From Variovorax paradoxus (GTDB lineage: Bacteria > Pseudomonadota > Gammaproteobacteria > Burkholderiales > Burkholderiaceae_C): a DNA stretch of 64,000 nucleotides. The DNA lies in NCBI RefSeq assembly GCF_018614955.1, contig NZ_JAGGNV010000007.1, positions 144,278 through 208,277 of the forward strand. Direction: 5' to 3'. The position numbers and the translations under genes were made by a program. The notes under the pieces were generated by a model. That model did not search any database and was not told the DNA's origin. It worked only from the letters and a program-made list of their open reading frames with translations. Of the stretch, positions 1 to 9,199 are shown one piece after another (the first letter of the stretch is position 1; each line of letters begins with the position of its first letter).

Positions 1-1124
1 TTGAAGATCTTCGCCCCCGTCGGGATCGAGATGATCATCGTGGTGATGCCGAAGAAGGAGTTGACGCTGGCGCCCGATCCCATGGTGAAGAAGTGGTGCA
101 GCCACACCAGGTAGGAAAGGATGGTGATCACCACCGTCGCGTAGACCATCGATGCATAGCCGAACAGGCGCTTGCCGCTGAAGGTGGACACGATCTCCGA
201 GAAGGCGCCGAACACCGGCAGGATCAGGATGTACACCTCCGGATGGCCCCAGATCCAGATGAGGTTGACGTACATCATCGGATTGCCGCCGAGCTCGTTG
301 GTGAAGAAGTTCGTGCCGACGTAGCGGTCCATCGACAAGAGCGCCAGCACCGCGGTGAGCACCGGGAAGGCGGCCACGATCAGCACGTTGGTGCAGAGCG
401 CCGTCCAGGTGAAGACCGGCATCTTCATCAGGGTCATGCCGGGCGCGCGCATCTTCACGATGGTCGCGATCAGGTTCACGCCCGACAGCAAGGTGCCGAC
501 CCCGGCCACCTGCAGCGACCATATGTAGTAGTCGACCCCGACGTCCGGGCTGTAGGCGATGCCGGACAGCGGCGGATAGGCGAGCCAGCCGGTCTTGGCG
601 AATTCGCCGACGAACAGCGACATCATCACCAGCACCGCGCCGCTCGCGGTCATCCAGAAGCTGAAGTTGTTGAGGAAGGGAAAGGCCACGTCGCGCGCGC
701 CGATCTGCAGCGGCACCACGTAGTTCATGAGGCCGGTGACCAGCGGCATCGCGACGAAGAAGATCATGATCACGCCGTGCGCCGTGAAGATCTGGTCGTA
801 GTGGTGCGGTGGCAGGTAGCCCGTCGCGTCGCCGAAGGCGATGGCCTGCTGCAGCCGCATCATGATCGCGTCGGAGAAGCCGCGCAGCAGCATCACCAGG
901 CCGAGCACGATGTACATAATGCCGATCTTCTTGTGGTCGATGCTGGTGATCCAGTCGCGCCACAGCGTGCCCCACACGCGGTAATACGTGATCGCGCCGA
1001 AGAGGGCGATGCCGCCCAGGACGACGCCGATGAAGGTCACCAAGAGGATCGGGTCGTGGAGGGGGAGCGCCTCCCACGTCAGGCGTCCGAAGACGAGCTT
1101 GGTCAGATCGGGATGGTCGGGCAT
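1..1124 (-). CDS. cyoB: Cytochrome bo ubiquinol oxidase subunit I (partial, 3' end beyond window)
   Basis: Catalytic subunit of the inner-membrane haem-copper quinol oxidase that reduces oxygen to water and pumps protons. The first 374 codons are visible out of roughly 660 usual for the family; the rest lies left of the window. Seen directly: multiple hydrophobic helices, the low-spin haem ligand region (HGVIMIFF), the Cu-B/Tyr crosslink motif HPEVYI, and the paired histidines of HHFFTMGSG. It starts at ATG 1124, 13 nt after the cyoA stop, so the two genes are one operon. Identification is secure from these motifs and from the neighbour. Confidence 0.96.
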   Translation of the reverse strand, partial: MPDHPDLTKLVFGRLTWEALPLHDPILLVTFIGVVLGGIALFGAITYYRVWGTLWRDWITSIDHKKIGIMYIVLGLVMLLRGFSDAIMMRLQQAIAFGDATGYLPPHHYDQIFTAHGVIMIFFVAMPLVTGLMNYVVPLQIGARDVAFPFLNNFSFWMTASGAVLVMMSLFVGEFAKTGWLAYPPLSGIAYSPDVGVDYYIWSLQVAGVGTLLSGVNLIATIVKMRAPGMTLMKMPVFTWTALCTNVLIVAAFPVLTAVLALLSMDRYVGTNFFTNELGGNPMMYVNLIWIWGHPEVYILILPVFGAFSEIVSTFSGKRLFGYASMVYATVVITILSYLVWLHHFFTMGSGASVNSFFGITTMIISIPTGAKIF

Positions 1125-1137
1125 CGTGATGAACGGA

Positions 1138-2196
1138 TTACTGGATCGTCGTCCGGACGGCGAGCGACGCCCCGGTCGGGTTGTCGATGGTGCAGATTTC
1201 GGCGGCGAGGGTGCGCACGGCCAAGCCCAGATCGCCGCGCGGCACGGTCGTCATCGCCAGCGGCGAGAGGCCGCCGCGGCCCGCGCCGCCGTTGGCGTCG
1301 ACCGCCATCATGTGCTTCATGCACATCTTGCCGGGCTCCACGCAGCGGTTGAGGATGGCGTCGTACAGGCCTGGCGCCACGCTGGCATAGCGGCGCACCG
1401 GCTCGCGCTCGCTCGGGCGCTCGAGCTGCATGTAGCCCTCGCGGCTCAGCGCTTGGCCTTCGGCCTTGTTCTTCTCCACCCAGCGATCGAAGTCTGCCTG
1501 GCTCATGCCGTGGAACTTGAAGCGCATGCCCGAGAAGCCGGCGCCGCTGTAGTTGGCGGAGATGCCTTCGTAGGTGCCGGCCTTGTTCATCACCGCGTGC
1601 AGCTTGGTTTCCATGCCGGGCATGGCATAGATCTGGCCGGCGAGCGCGGGGATGTAGAAGGAGTTCATGACCGAGGAGGCCGTGATCCGGAACTGGATCG
1701 GCATGTCCACGGGCGCCGCGACCTCGTTGACCGTGGCGATGCCTTGCTCCGGATACAGGAACAGCCATTTCCAGTCCAGCGCCACCACCTCCACCACCAG
1801 CGGCTTCGCGTTGTCGGGCACCGGGCGCCGCGAATCGATGCGGTCGAGCGGCCGGTAGGGGTCGAGCGTGTGGGTGCTGATCCAGGTCAGCGCACCGAGC
1901 GCGATGATGATCAGGAGCGGCGCGGCCCAGATCACCAGTTCGAGCTGCGTCGAATGGTCCCAGTCCGGCTTGTAGGTCGCCTCGGTGTTGGACTCCCGGT
2001 ACTTCCAGGCGAAGAAGAAGGTCAGCGCTATGACCGGCACGATGATCAGCAGCATCAGCATCGTGGACACCACGACCAGCCGGCCCTGTTGGGCGGCCAC
2101 GTCGCCGGACGGGTTGAGCACCACCATGTTGCAGCCCGCCAGCAGGGCAGCGAGCACGAGGAGGGCCGGTCCGCGAAGGGTCTTGAGGAGTGGCAT
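1138..2196 (-). CDS. cyoA: Cytochrome bo ubiquinol oxidase subunit II
   Basis: 352-residue subunit II of the quinol oxidase, an inner-membrane lipoprotein with a periplasmic cupredoxin domain. The N-terminus is a lipoprotein signal ending in LLAGC, followed by two membrane helices (around residues 40-60 and 85-105) and a domain containing [13 protein letters not shown], typical of CyoA; the Cu-A cysteines of cytochrome c oxidases are absent, as expected for a quinol oxidase. The C-terminal tail is longer than in E. coli and contains a Cys-x-x-x-x-x-Cys-x-Lys-His stretch. ATG 2196 was chosen because the lipobox then lies about 20 residues in; a longer open frame upstream is not expected to be translated. 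Confidence 0.95.
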   Translation of the reverse strand: MPLLKTLRGPALLVLAALLAGCNMVVLNPSGDVAAQQGRLVVVSTMLMLLIIVPVIALTFFFAWKYRESNTEATYKPDWDHSTQLELVIWAAPLLIIIALGALTWISTHTLDPYRPLDRIDSRRPVPDNAKPLVVEVVALDWKWLFLYPEQGIATVNEVAAPVDMPIQFRITASSVMNSFYIPALAGQIYAMPGMETKLHAVMNKAGTYEGISANYSGAGFSGMRFKFHGMSQADFDRWVEKNKAEGQALSREGYMQLERPSEREPVRRYASVAPGLYDAILNRCVEPGKMCMKHMMAVDANGGAGRGGLSPLAMTTVPRGDLGLAVRTLAAEICTIDNPTGASLAVRTTIQ

Positions 2197-2367
2197 GCCT
2201 GGAGCGAGGGAAAAACGTAGGCCGCGGGAAAACGCGGATTGCGGATGAGCGCAAAATGTACGGCGATCGACCCTGTTTGGCGATTGGACGTTTTGTCCTA
2301 TGGCGTAAAACCGCATCTGATGCGACCCTGAGCGACCTTGCAAGCCCCCTGACCCGAAGCACGCACG

Positions 2368-3711
2368 ATGTCCAGCATCAGCCACGCCCCTTCCGAACCC
2401 TCGTCCGAAACCCTCGAGAGGGATGCCCGCCTCATCACCGCCGACCATTCGAAGGTCGCGCCGGGCGAAATCGCGGTCGGCGTGGTCATCGGGCGCGCAT
2501 CCGAATACTTCGACTTCTTCGTCTATGGCATCGCGTCGGTGCTGGTGTTCCCGGCCCTGTTTTTTCCGTTCGAGGACCTGCTGGAAGGAACACTTTACGC
2601 CTTCGTGATCTTTTCCTTCGCGTTTATCGCGCGGCCCTTCGGCACCGTGATCTCGATGGCGGTACAGCGCCGCTGGGGGCGCGGCACCAAGCTGACCATG
2701 GCGCTGTTCCTGCTCGGCACCTCCACCGTCGGCATCGCGTTCCTGCCCGGTTACGAGACCGCGGGTTTCGCGGCCATCGTGCTGCTCTCGATCTTCCGCA
2801 TCGGCCAAGGACTCGCGCTGGGCGGCTCCTGGGACGGCTTGCCCTCGCTGCTGGCGCTCAACGCACCCCCGAATCGCCGCGGCTGGTATTCGATGCTGGG
2901 CCAGCTCGGCGCGCCGGTGGGCTTCATCATCGCCAGCGGTCTGTTCGCCTTCCTCTATGCGAGCCTTTCGCAGGCCGACTTCCTTGCCTGGGGATGGCGC
3001 TACGCCTTCTTCGTTGCGTTCGCGATCAACGTGGTGGCGCTGTTCGCGCGGCTTCGGCTGGTGGTCACGCACGAGTACGAGCGGCTGCTCGACGAGCAGG
3101 AGCTGGAACCCACCGACGTGGTCGAACTCGTCCGCGCGCAGGGCTCCAACCTGCTGATCGGCGCCTTCGCCGCGCTGGCCAGCTATGCGCTGTTCCACCT
3201 GATCACCGTGTTCCCGCTGTCGTGGATCCGGCTGTATTCGGAGCAGTCCATCACCGAATTCCTCGGCATCCAGATCGTCGGCGCGGTGCTGGCGGCAGGC
3301 GGCATCGTCGCCTCCGGCTGGATCGCCGACCGCGTGGGCCGGCGCCAGACGCTGGGCGCGCTGGCCATCCTGATCGCGGTCTTCAGCGGCTTCGCGCCGA
3401 TCCTGCTCGACGGCGGCACCCTGGGCCAGGACGTCTTCATCCTGGTCGGCTTCGTGCTGCTGGGCCTGTCGTACGGTCAGGCCTCGGGCACCGTGACCTC
3501 CAATTTCATCTCCAAGTACCGTTACACCGGCGCTGCGCTCACCTCGGACCTGGCCTGGCTCATCGGCGCCGCATTCGCGCCGCTGGTGGCGCTGGGCCTG
3601 TCGGCGCACTTCGGGCTCGCCTACGTCAGCGTCTATCTGCTGTCGGGTGCGGCGTGCACGCTGGCGGCGCTGGGCATCAACCGCGCGCTCGAGGCCCGCG
3701 ACCAGCCGTGA
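2368..3711 (+). CDS. MFS transporter, metabolite:proton symporter type
   Basis: 447-residue major facilitator protein with about twelve hydrophobic segments. The motif GWIADRVGRRQTLG (loop between helices 8 and 9) and the N-terminal ASEYFDFFVYG resemble the MHS branch (ProP/ShiA/KgtP-like proton symporters of organic acids and osmolytes). The substrate cannot be read from sequence. It is transcribed divergently from cyoA with a 171-bp gap and ends by a one-base overlap (TGATG) with the downstream RNA phosphodiesterase gene, so those two are probably cotranscribed. A transporter of this kind beside cyo operons is a common arrangement in Burkholderiales (recalled, not checked). Confidence 0.85.
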   Translation: MSSISHAPSEPSSETLERDARLITADHSKVAPGEIAVGVVIGRASEYFDFFVYGIASVLVFPALFFPFEDLLEGTLYAFVIFSFAFIARPFGTVISMAVQRRWGRGTKLTMALFLLGTSTVGIAFLPGYETAGFAAIVLLSIFRIGQGLALGGSWDGLPSLLALNAPPNRRGWYSMLGQLGAPVGFIIASGLFAFLYASLSQADFLAWGWRYAFFVAFAINVVALFARLRLVVTHEYERLLDEQELEPTDVVELVRAQGSNLLIGAFAALASYALFHLITVFPLSWIRLYSEQSITEFLGIQIVGAVLAAGGIVASGWIADRVGRRQTLGALAILIAVFSGFAPILLDGGTLGQDVFILVGFVLLGLSYGQASGTVTSNFISKYRYTGAALTSDLAWLIGAAFAPLVALGLSAHFGLAYVSVYLLSGAACTLAALGINRALEARDQP

Positions 3712-4298
3712 TGCCGGTGCAGCCATCGTTCGACGGCGTGGAAGCCCGGCCACCGTCGACCGACCGGCTGTTCTTCGCGCTGCTTCCTGACGCAGCCGCC
3801 ATCGCGCGCATCGAGAAGCTCGTGCGCGACCTGCAGAGCGATTTCGAACTGAAGGGCAAGCCGCTCGGCGCGAAACGCTTCCATGTGACGCTGCATGTCG
3901 TGGGCGACTTTCCGCGCTTTCCGCAGGAGCATGCCGACGCGTCGGTCAGGGTCGCGCAAGCAGCGACTGCCATGCCGTCCTTCAAGCTCGGCTTCGATCG
4001 CGTCGGCAGTTTTTCGCGCAAGGCACGGAACATGCCGCTGGTGCTGCTGGGGGAAGACGGCCTGGTGACCGCGAAAGCGCTTCAGCAAGCCCTGGACCGC
4101 GCGATGGCGCAAATCGGCCTCGGTCACGGCGGCCGCGAGCACTACACGCCGCACCTGACGCTGCTGTACGACGACCGCCACGTCGCCGCGCGCCCGATCG
4201 AGCCGATCACCTGGACCGCAAGCGAGTTCGTTCTCGTGCGCAGCCTGATCGGCCAGAGCCGACACGAGGTGCTGGCACGCTTGCCTTTGCGCGGTTGA
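3711..4298 (+). CDS. thpR: RNA 2',3'-cyclic phosphodiesterase / 2'-5' RNA ligase family (ThpR)
   Basis: 195-residue member of the 2H phosphoesterase superfamily, which hydrolyses RNA 2',3'-cyclic phosphates and can join or open 2'-5' bonds. Both catalytic H-x-T-x motifs are visible: HVTL near residue 53 and HLTL near residue 146, about 90 residues apart as in the family. ATG 3711 overlaps the preceding stop by one base, which fixes the start and implies translational coupling to the transporter. The physiological RNA substrate of bacterial ThpR is not established. A second, divergent homologue lies at 51366-51893. Confidence 0.9.
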   Translation: MPVQPSFDGVEARPPSTDRLFFALLPDAAAIARIEKLVRDLQSDFELKGKPLGAKRFHVTLHVVGDFPRFPQEHADASVRVAQAATAMPSFKLGFDRVGSFSRKARNMPLVLLGEDGLVTAKALQQALDRAMAQIGLGHGGREHYTPHLTLLYDDRHVAARPIEPITWTASEFVLVRSLIGQSRHEVLARLPLRG

Positions 4299-4305
4299 GT
4301 GCGGG

Positions 4306-5199
4306 TCAGCCGCCGCGCTGCATCCGGTCCGCGACCCAGTCCACGAAGACCCGCACGCGCGGCGACAGCTGCCTGTGATGCGGATACATCACCGACACCG
4401 GCATCGGCGGAGGCCGGAACTCGGCCAGCACTTCACGCAGCGTTCCGGCCGCGAGCTCGCGCTCCACGTGATAGCGCGGCATCTGCGCGAAGCCCAGGCC
4501 GGCCACGCAGCAGGCCGCGTAGGCATCGGCGTGGCTCACCGTCGCCGCGCCGCGCAACTGCATCGTGCGCCGCTCGCCGTCGACCATGAACTCGAAGAGC
4601 AGCACCTTGCCGCTGGCGCTCGCGTAGTTGACTGCGCGGTGGGCCCGGAACTCCTCCGGCGTGCGGGGTTCGCCGAACTGTTCGAGGTAGGCGGCGCTGG
4701 CGCAGGTGACCTGTTCGAGCAGCGCGACGCGCCGGCCCACCATGCTCGACTCGCGCGGCTCGCCGGCGCGCAGCACGCAGTCGATGCTCTCGCGCACCAG
4801 GTCCACCAGCCGGTCGCCGAGGCCGATCTCGAGTTCGATGTCGGGATAGCGCGCGAAGAACTCGCCGATGTGCGGCAGCAGGAAATGCATGGCGAGCGTG
4901 CCCTGCAGGTCCACGCGCAGCTTGCCCCTGGGTTTGGCCGCCGAACTGCGGAAGGCCGACTCCGACTCCTCGAAGTCCGATAGCAGCTGCTGGCAACGCT
5001 GGTAGTAGGCCTCGCCGTCCAGGGTGGCGCTCACATGCCGCGTGGTGCGATGCAGGAGGCGTGCGCCCAGGCGCTTTTCCAGCTGCTGGATGGTGTGCGT
5101 CACCGTCGCGCGCGGCAGCTGCAGCTCGTCGGCCGCGCGCGTGAAGCTCTGCAGGTCGACGATGCGGACGAAGACGCGCATGGCATCGAGGCGGTCCAT
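4306..5199 (-). CDS. LysR-family transcriptional regulator
   Basis: 297-residue LysR protein: winged helix-turn-helix at about residues 1-60 (MDRLDAMRVFVRIVDLQSFT, then LPRATVTHTIQQLEKRLGARLL) and a periplasmic-binding-like effector domain to the end. The N-terminal class (single-domain redox/SDR regulators) usually controls a neighbouring oxidoreductase. It is divergent from the short-chain dehydrogenase at 5346 across a 146-bp gap carrying a perfect inverted repeat, so that gene pair is its probable target. It ends 7 bp from the convergent thpR stop. Confidence 0.93.
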   Translation of the reverse strand: MDRLDAMRVFVRIVDLQSFTRAADELQLPRATVTHTIQQLEKRLGARLLHRTTRHVSATLDGEAYYQRCQQLLSDFEESESAFRSSAAKPRGKLRVDLQGTLAMHFLLPHIGEFFARYPDIELEIGLGDRLVDLVRESIDCVLRAGEPRESSMVGRRVALLEQVTCASAAYLEQFGEPRTPEEFRAHRAVNYASASGKVLLFEFMVDGERRTMQLRGAATVSHADAYAACCVAGLGFAQMPRYHVERELAAGTLREVLAEFRPPPMPVSVMYPHHRQLSPRVRVFVDWVADRMQRGG

Positions 5200-5238
5200 G
5201 TTCGACGCTCCTTGATTGTTTGTGATTCTTGGACAGTG

Positions 5239-5256
5239 ATGGCGAATTTACGCCAT
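5239..5256. promoter_or_regulatory. Inverted repeat between divergent LysR and SDR genes, candidate operator
   Basis: Perfect 6-bp arms ATGGCG and CGCCAT are separated by the A/T-only hexamer AATTTA. The site is 40 bp upstream of the lysR start and 90 bp upstream of the SDR start. The position and dyad symmetry fit a LysR binding site; the assignment is inference. Confidence 0.45.
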
Positions 5257-5345
5257 TTATCTGTTCGTTGCTAAACAGAACAATACATGCTCCGACCCGC
5301 AGAAAGCAGGCGGACCAGCCCTCAACCCACCCCAGGAGTCCCGTC

Positions 5346-6089
5346 ATGAACAACACATCGCAAGTCGCCATCGTCACCGGCGCATCCCGCGGCATCGGCG
5401 CCGCCATCGCCCACCGCCTGGCCGCCGACGGCTATGCCGTGGTCGTCAACTACGCCGGCAACGCACAAGAAGCCGCCAAGGTCGCGGACGGCATCGCCGC
5501 CGCCGGCGGCCGGGCCGTCGCTGTGCAGGCCGACGTGGCCGATCCGGCCGCGGCGCGCCGCCTCTTCGACGAAGCGATCGCCGCCTACGGCCGCGTCGAC
5601 GTGCTGGTCAACAACGCCGGCGTCATGCCGCCGGCGCTGCCGCACCTAGCCGATACCGACGACGCCACCTTCGACCGGCTGTTCTCGGTCAACGTCAAGG
5701 GCAGCTTCAACACGATGCGCGAGGCGGCGACCCGTCTGCAGGCCGGCGGGCGCATCCTCAACTTCTCGACCAGCGTGATCGGCCTCGGCCTGCCGGGCTA
5801 TGCGATATACGGCGCGACCAAGGCCGCGATCGAGGTCATGACCAACATCCTGGCCAAGGAGCTGCGCGGCAAGGGCATCACGGTTAACGCCGTCGCGCCG
5901 GGCCCCACGGCCACCGCGCTGTTCCTCGACGGCAAGTCGCCCGAAGCCATCGAGCGCTTCGCCAAGGCCGTGCCGCTGGAACGCCTGGGCACGCCGGAAG
6001 ACATCGCCAATACCGTGGCCCTGCTCGTCAAACCCAACGGCGGCTGGATCAACGGCCAGACCCTGCGTGCCAACGGCGGCCTCGTCTGA
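5346..6089 (+). CDS. SDR-family oxidoreductase
   Basis: 247-residue classical short-chain dehydrogenase/reductase. Visible motifs: nucleotide-binding TGASRGIG (residues about 11-18), NNAGV, catalytic Ser in the STSVIG segment, and Y-x-x-x-K as YGATK. It is closest in feel to 3-oxoacyl-ACP-reductase-like SDRs; the substrate is unknown. ATG 5346 follows an AGGAG sequence about 9 nt upstream, so longer upstream starts are unlikely. The next SDR begins 28 bp downstream on the same strand, so they are probably one operon under the divergent LysR regulator. Confidence 0.9.
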   Translation: MNNTSQVAIVTGASRGIGAAIAHRLAADGYAVVVNYAGNAQEAAKVADGIAAAGGRAVAVQADVADPAAARRLFDEAIAAYGRVDVLVNNAGVMPPALPHLADTDDATFDRLFSVNVKGSFNTMREAATRLQAGGRILNFSTSVIGLGLPGYAIYGATKAAIEVMTNILAKELRGKGITVNAVAPGPTATALFLDGKSPEAIERFAKAVPLERLGTPEDIANTVALLVKPNGGWINGQTLRANGGLV

Positions 6090-6117
6090 AGTTCTCTCAC
6101 CTACAGAAAGCATCATC

Positions 6118-7011
6118 ATGAAATCCGTCATCCTCGTGACCGGCGCCTCCACCGGCATCGGCCATCTCACGGCCCGCGCGCTCGCGGCGCAGGGCCACAT
6201 CGTCTACGCCAGCATGCGGGACATCGCCGGCCGCAACGCGCCGCACGTGCGCAAACTGCGCGACTGGGGTTTCGCAGGCGGCCACGACATCCGCGCGGTC
6301 GAGCTCGACGTGCTGTCGCAGGCCTCCGCCGACGAGGCAGTCGCGACCATCGTCGGCGAGCAGGGCCGCCTCGACGTCGTCGTCCACAACGCGGGCCATC
6401 TGGTGGTCGGGCCGACCGAGGCCTTTACGCCGGAAGAGATCGTCAAGGTGTTCGACACCAACGTGCTCGGCACGCAGCGCGTCAACAAGGCCGTGCTGCC
6501 CGTGATGCGCGGCCGGCAGTCCGGCCTCGTGCTGTGGGTCGGCAGCACCACGGTGCGCGGCGGCTTTCCGCCCTTCATGGGGCCGTATGCGGCAGCCAAG
6601 GCGGCGATGGATTCGCTGGCCGTCACGATGTCCTACGAATTGGCGCGCTTCGGCATCGAGACCTCGATCGTGGTGCCCGGCGCCTTCACCAGCGGCACCG
6701 CGCATTTCCCGAACGCGGGCAAGCCGGCGGATGCGGCGACCGTGGCGGCCTACGCGCGCTACGACGGTCTCATGGACCAGGTGGGCGCCAAGCTCAGCGC
6801 ACTGATGCCCGCGCATGCCGACCCGCAAGCCGTGGCGGACGAGATTGCGCGCATCGTCGGGCTGCCGGCCGGCGAGCGGCCGTTCCGCTCGGTGATCGAC
6901 TTCATCGACGACGGCGCGGGCGCGGTGACCGAGGTGGCCGAGCGTGTGCGAGAGGAATTCGCGCGGCGCATCGGGATCGCGGACCTGCTCGCGCCCGCGG
7001 TCCAGGCCTAG
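6118..7011 (+). CDS. SDR-family oxidoreductase
   Basis: 297-residue short-chain dehydrogenase with TGASTGIG at the N-terminus, HNAGH in place of the usual NNAG, a serine in WVGSTT and YAAAK as the active-site Tyr/Lys pair. It is longer than its upstream neighbour because of a C-terminal extension of about 50 residues, as in SDRs annotated as oxidoreductases of the retinol-dehydrogenase type. It follows the first SDR by 28 bp and overlaps the convergent TPR gene by 4 bp at its end. The substrate is not predictable. Confidence 0.88.
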   Translation: MKSVILVTGASTGIGHLTARALAAQGHIVYASMRDIAGRNAPHVRKLRDWGFAGGHDIRAVELDVLSQASADEAVATIVGEQGRLDVVVHNAGHLVVGPTEAFTPEEIVKVFDTNVLGTQRVNKAVLPVMRGRQSGLVLWVGSTTVRGGFPPFMGPYAAAKAAMDSLAVTMSYELARFGIETSIVVPGAFTSGTAHFPNAGKPADAATVAAYARYDGLMDQVGAKLSALMPAHADPQAVADEIARIVGLPAGERPFRSVIDFIDDGAGAVTEVAERVREEFARRIGIADLLAPAVQA

Positions 7012-7493
7012 TCCTCCGTAAGGTACTTGCCGCCCGCGACCTTGTACTTCTCGATCGCCTTGCTGAGGTCATCGAGCTCCTCGCAGGGCACGGTGCACAG
7101 CTTCACCAGCCTCGCATGGCGCTCCTCGGCCTTCGGCAGATCGCCCTTCACGAGGTAGAGCTCGCCCGAATATTCGAGGGCGCCGCGGTGGTTGGGGTCG
7201 ATGCGCAGGGCGGCGTCGTAGAAGCGCTCCGCGCCTTCCAGGTCCGGTGCGGACTTGTTCTTGCGCAGGCTGTAGCCCATCAGGTTGTTCCAGTCGGCGC
7301 TGCGCGTATCGTTCACCCGCTTGAGTTCGGCGATGGCCGCCGGCCAGTTCTTGGCCGTGATCTGCGCCCTGGCGGCCGCCAGCCGAAGTGCGGGCGGCGT
7401 CGAATCGGAGTCGGCCGCGAGCGCCGGCTGCAGCGCGAGGGCCGCGAGCAGGGCGCAGGCGGCGAATCGATGAAGCTGCTTCATGGGCGCCAT
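7008..7493 (-). CDS. Secreted TPR-repeat protein (paralogue 1)
   Basis: 161-residue protein with an N-terminal Sec signal peptide (hydrophobic stretch ending ALA about residue 26) followed by tetratricopeptide-like helices, including AERFYDAALRIDPNHRGAL, a canonical TPR signature. An alternative start nine bases downstream (7484, MKQLHRF) gives a cleaner signal peptide. Cys-x-x-x-Cys near the C-terminus (CTVPCEEL) could form a disulfide in the periplasm. It is a tandem paralogue of the gene at 7515. No function is assigned; periplasmic TPR proteins usually scaffold other proteins. Confidence 0.8.
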   Translation of the reverse strand: MAPMKQLHRFAACALLAALALQPALAADSDSTPPALRLAAARAQITAKNWPAAIAELKRVNDTRSADWNNLMGYSLRKNKSAPDLEGAERFYDAALRIDPNHRGALEYSGELYLVKGDLPKAEERHARLVKLCTVPCEELDDLSKAIEKYKVAGGKYLTED

Positions 7494-7514
7494 TTTGCAG
7501 CGCCGCGGCAGCTT

Positions 7515-7994
7515 TCAGGGCTCGGGGATGTACTTGTTGCCGGCCGCCTTGTAGCGCTCGATGGCCTGGCTGAGCCGCTCCTGTTCGAAGCAGGCGTTGT
7601 TGCAGACCAGCTTCAGCGTCGTCAGCCGCTGTTCCGCCTTGGGCAGGTTGTCCAGCACCAGGTAGAGTTCGCCGGAATACGAGAGCGCCCCGCGGTGGCT
7701 GGGCTCGATGCGCAGCGCGGTGTCGTAGAAGCGTTCGGCCGCCACATAGTCGGGCGTCTTGGCCTTGCGCAGGCTGAAGCCCATCAGGTTGTTCCAGTCG
7801 GGGTCGTTCGGGGCATCCACGCCCTGCAGTTCCGCGATGGCGCCTTTCCAGTCCTTGGCCTCGACCAGCGCTCTCGCGTTCGCGAGGCGGATCGAGGCCG
7901 GCAGCGATGCCGAGTCCACGGCATGCACGCTCTGATGCAGCGAGAGTGCGGCGAGAAGAGCGAAAGCGGCGAGGCTGAAGGTCGTCTTGGTCAT
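7515..7994 (-). CDS. Secreted TPR-repeat protein (paralogue 2)
   Basis: 159-residue signal-peptide protein (MTKTTFSLAAFALLAAL..., cleavage near VHA) with the same layout as the next gene: an NNLMGFSLRK segment, AERFYDTALRIEPSHRGAL, and a Cys-x-x-x-Cys (CNNACFEQ) near the end. Side by side the two proteins are similar over their full length, so they arose by tandem duplication. ATG 7994 is preferred over the longer frame at 8045 because it places the signal peptide at the N-terminus. No function known. Confidence 0.8.
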   Translation of the reverse strand: MTKTTFSLAAFALLAALSLHQSVHAVDSASLPASIRLANARALVEAKDWKGAIAELQGVDAPNDPDWNNLMGFSLRKAKTPDYVAAERFYDTALRIEPSHRGALSYSGELYLVLDNLPKAEQRLTTLKLVCNNACFEQERLSQAIERYKAAGNKYIPEP

Positions 7995-8060
7995 GCTGCC
8001 GAGAATAGGCAGCGGCGCCGGCCTCGTCTTGAAGATTTGCGTCATCGCCGGCCTCGCGCG

Positions 8061-9167
8061 TCAGGCGGTCAGCTTGCCGAAGCCCGAATCGCGCGCCAGC
8101 ACGATCGCGCGGCCGCGGTTGTCGACTTCCAGCTTGGCGAAAACGCTGGTCAGATGATTGCGCACCGTCTTTTCGGACAGCCCCAGCGTCGCTGCGATCT
8201 GCGCGTTGTCGCGGCCCTGGGCCAGCAGTTCGAGCAATTGGCGCTCGCGGCCGGTGAGCGCGTCGAACACCGGGCCGTGCGCCGGCGCCGCGGCGGGCAG
8301 GAAGCTGCGCACCTCGGCAAGCCATTGCGCCCAGCCGGGCTCGTCGAGCAGCAGGTGGTTGCCGCTGTCGATTGGTACGAAGCGAGCGCCGGGGATGCCG
8401 CTCGCGATCAGCCGTCCCTCGGCGAAGGGCACGCGGAGATCGCGCATGCTGTGCAGCACCAGCGTCGGGCAGCGCACCTCGGCCAGAAGATGCGTGACGT
8501 CGATGCGGTTGAACTCGCGCATGAAGCGCGCGGCATTGGCGGGGGAGGTCGAGATGCGCTCCAGCTCGTTGAACCAGCGGTGCTGCTCGGACGAGCCTCC
8601 GGGAATGAACTGGCTGGTGAAGAACTGGCGGAAGGACGCGTCCTCCTTGCCCCAGCCCAGTTCGGCCAGCTTGCACATCATCTCGGCTTCCTCGCGCTGT
8701 TCGGCCGTGTTGCTGCGCACCAGGCGCCCGCGCGCATAGCCGCCGTGCAGCACCAAGTGGCTGACGCGCTCCGGATGCTTCGCCGCGTAGGCGATGGCGA
8801 TCGATGCACCTTGCGAGATGCCGAGCAGGCTGAAGCTTTCGGAGCCCAGCGCATCGACCACGGTTTCGAGATCGCGCAGCCAGCTGTCGAAGCCCAGATC
8901 GTCGACCTCCCAGTCCGACAGGCCGCAGCCGCGCTCGTCGTAGCGCACGAAGGTGGCGTTGGCCGAGAGCCCGTGCAGCACATGGCGCCACACCGGGCTT
9001 TCCCAGTCGTATTCGAGGTGCGACAGCCAGGTCGCGGCCTTGATCAGCAGCGGGCCGCTGCCGGACATCGCGTAGGCCAGCTGCACCTGGTCGTGGCCGC
9101 GCGCGAAGCGGATTTCCTGCCGCGGGCGCGGCGGGCCGGCGGCGGATAGATGACTCGATTTCTGCAC
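8061..9167 (-). CDS. Alpha/beta hydrolase fused to a C-terminal LuxR-type HTH domain
   Basis: 368 residues in two parts. Residues about 20-290 form an alpha/beta hydrolase with nucleophile elbow GISQGAS (Ser118), an acid in HSMRDLRVPF and the late histidine in GNHLLLD. Residues about 305-360 form a LuxR/GerE helix-turn-helix (LTGRERQLLELLAQG, then SEKTVRNHLTSVFAKL). The fusion suggests that ligand binding or hydrolysis in the front domain controls DNA binding by the rear one, as has been proposed for other hydrolase-LuxR fusions; target genes are unknown. It lies upstream of the TPR pair on the same strand with a 66-bp gap. Confidence 0.88.
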   Translation of the reverse strand: MQKSSHLSAAGPPRPRQEIRFARGHDQVQLAYAMSGSGPLLIKAATWLSHLEYDWESPVWRHVLHGLSANATFVRYDERGCGLSDWEVDDLGFDSWLRDLETVVDALGSESFSLLGISQGASIAIAYAAKHPERVSHLVLHGGYARGRLVRSNTAEQREEAEMMCKLAELGWGKEDASFRQFFTSQFIPGGSSEQHRWFNELERISTSPANAARFMREFNRIDVTHLLAEVRCPTLVLHSMRDLRVPFAEGRLIASGIPGARFVPIDSGNHLLLDEPGWAQWLAEVRSFLPAAAPAHGPVFDALTGRERQLLELLAQGRDNAQIAATLGLSEKTVRNHLTSVFAKLEVDNRGRAIVLARDSGFGKLTA

Positions 9168-9199
9168 GGCCTTTAGTTAAGGACGTTTGTCTCGCATGG

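Noticed and set aside
93..1352. Long plus-strand open frame across cyoB/cyoA
   Set aside because: Antisense shadow of high-GC coding DNA; His/Arg/Asp-rich with no domain, while the minus strand carries an unambiguous oxidase.
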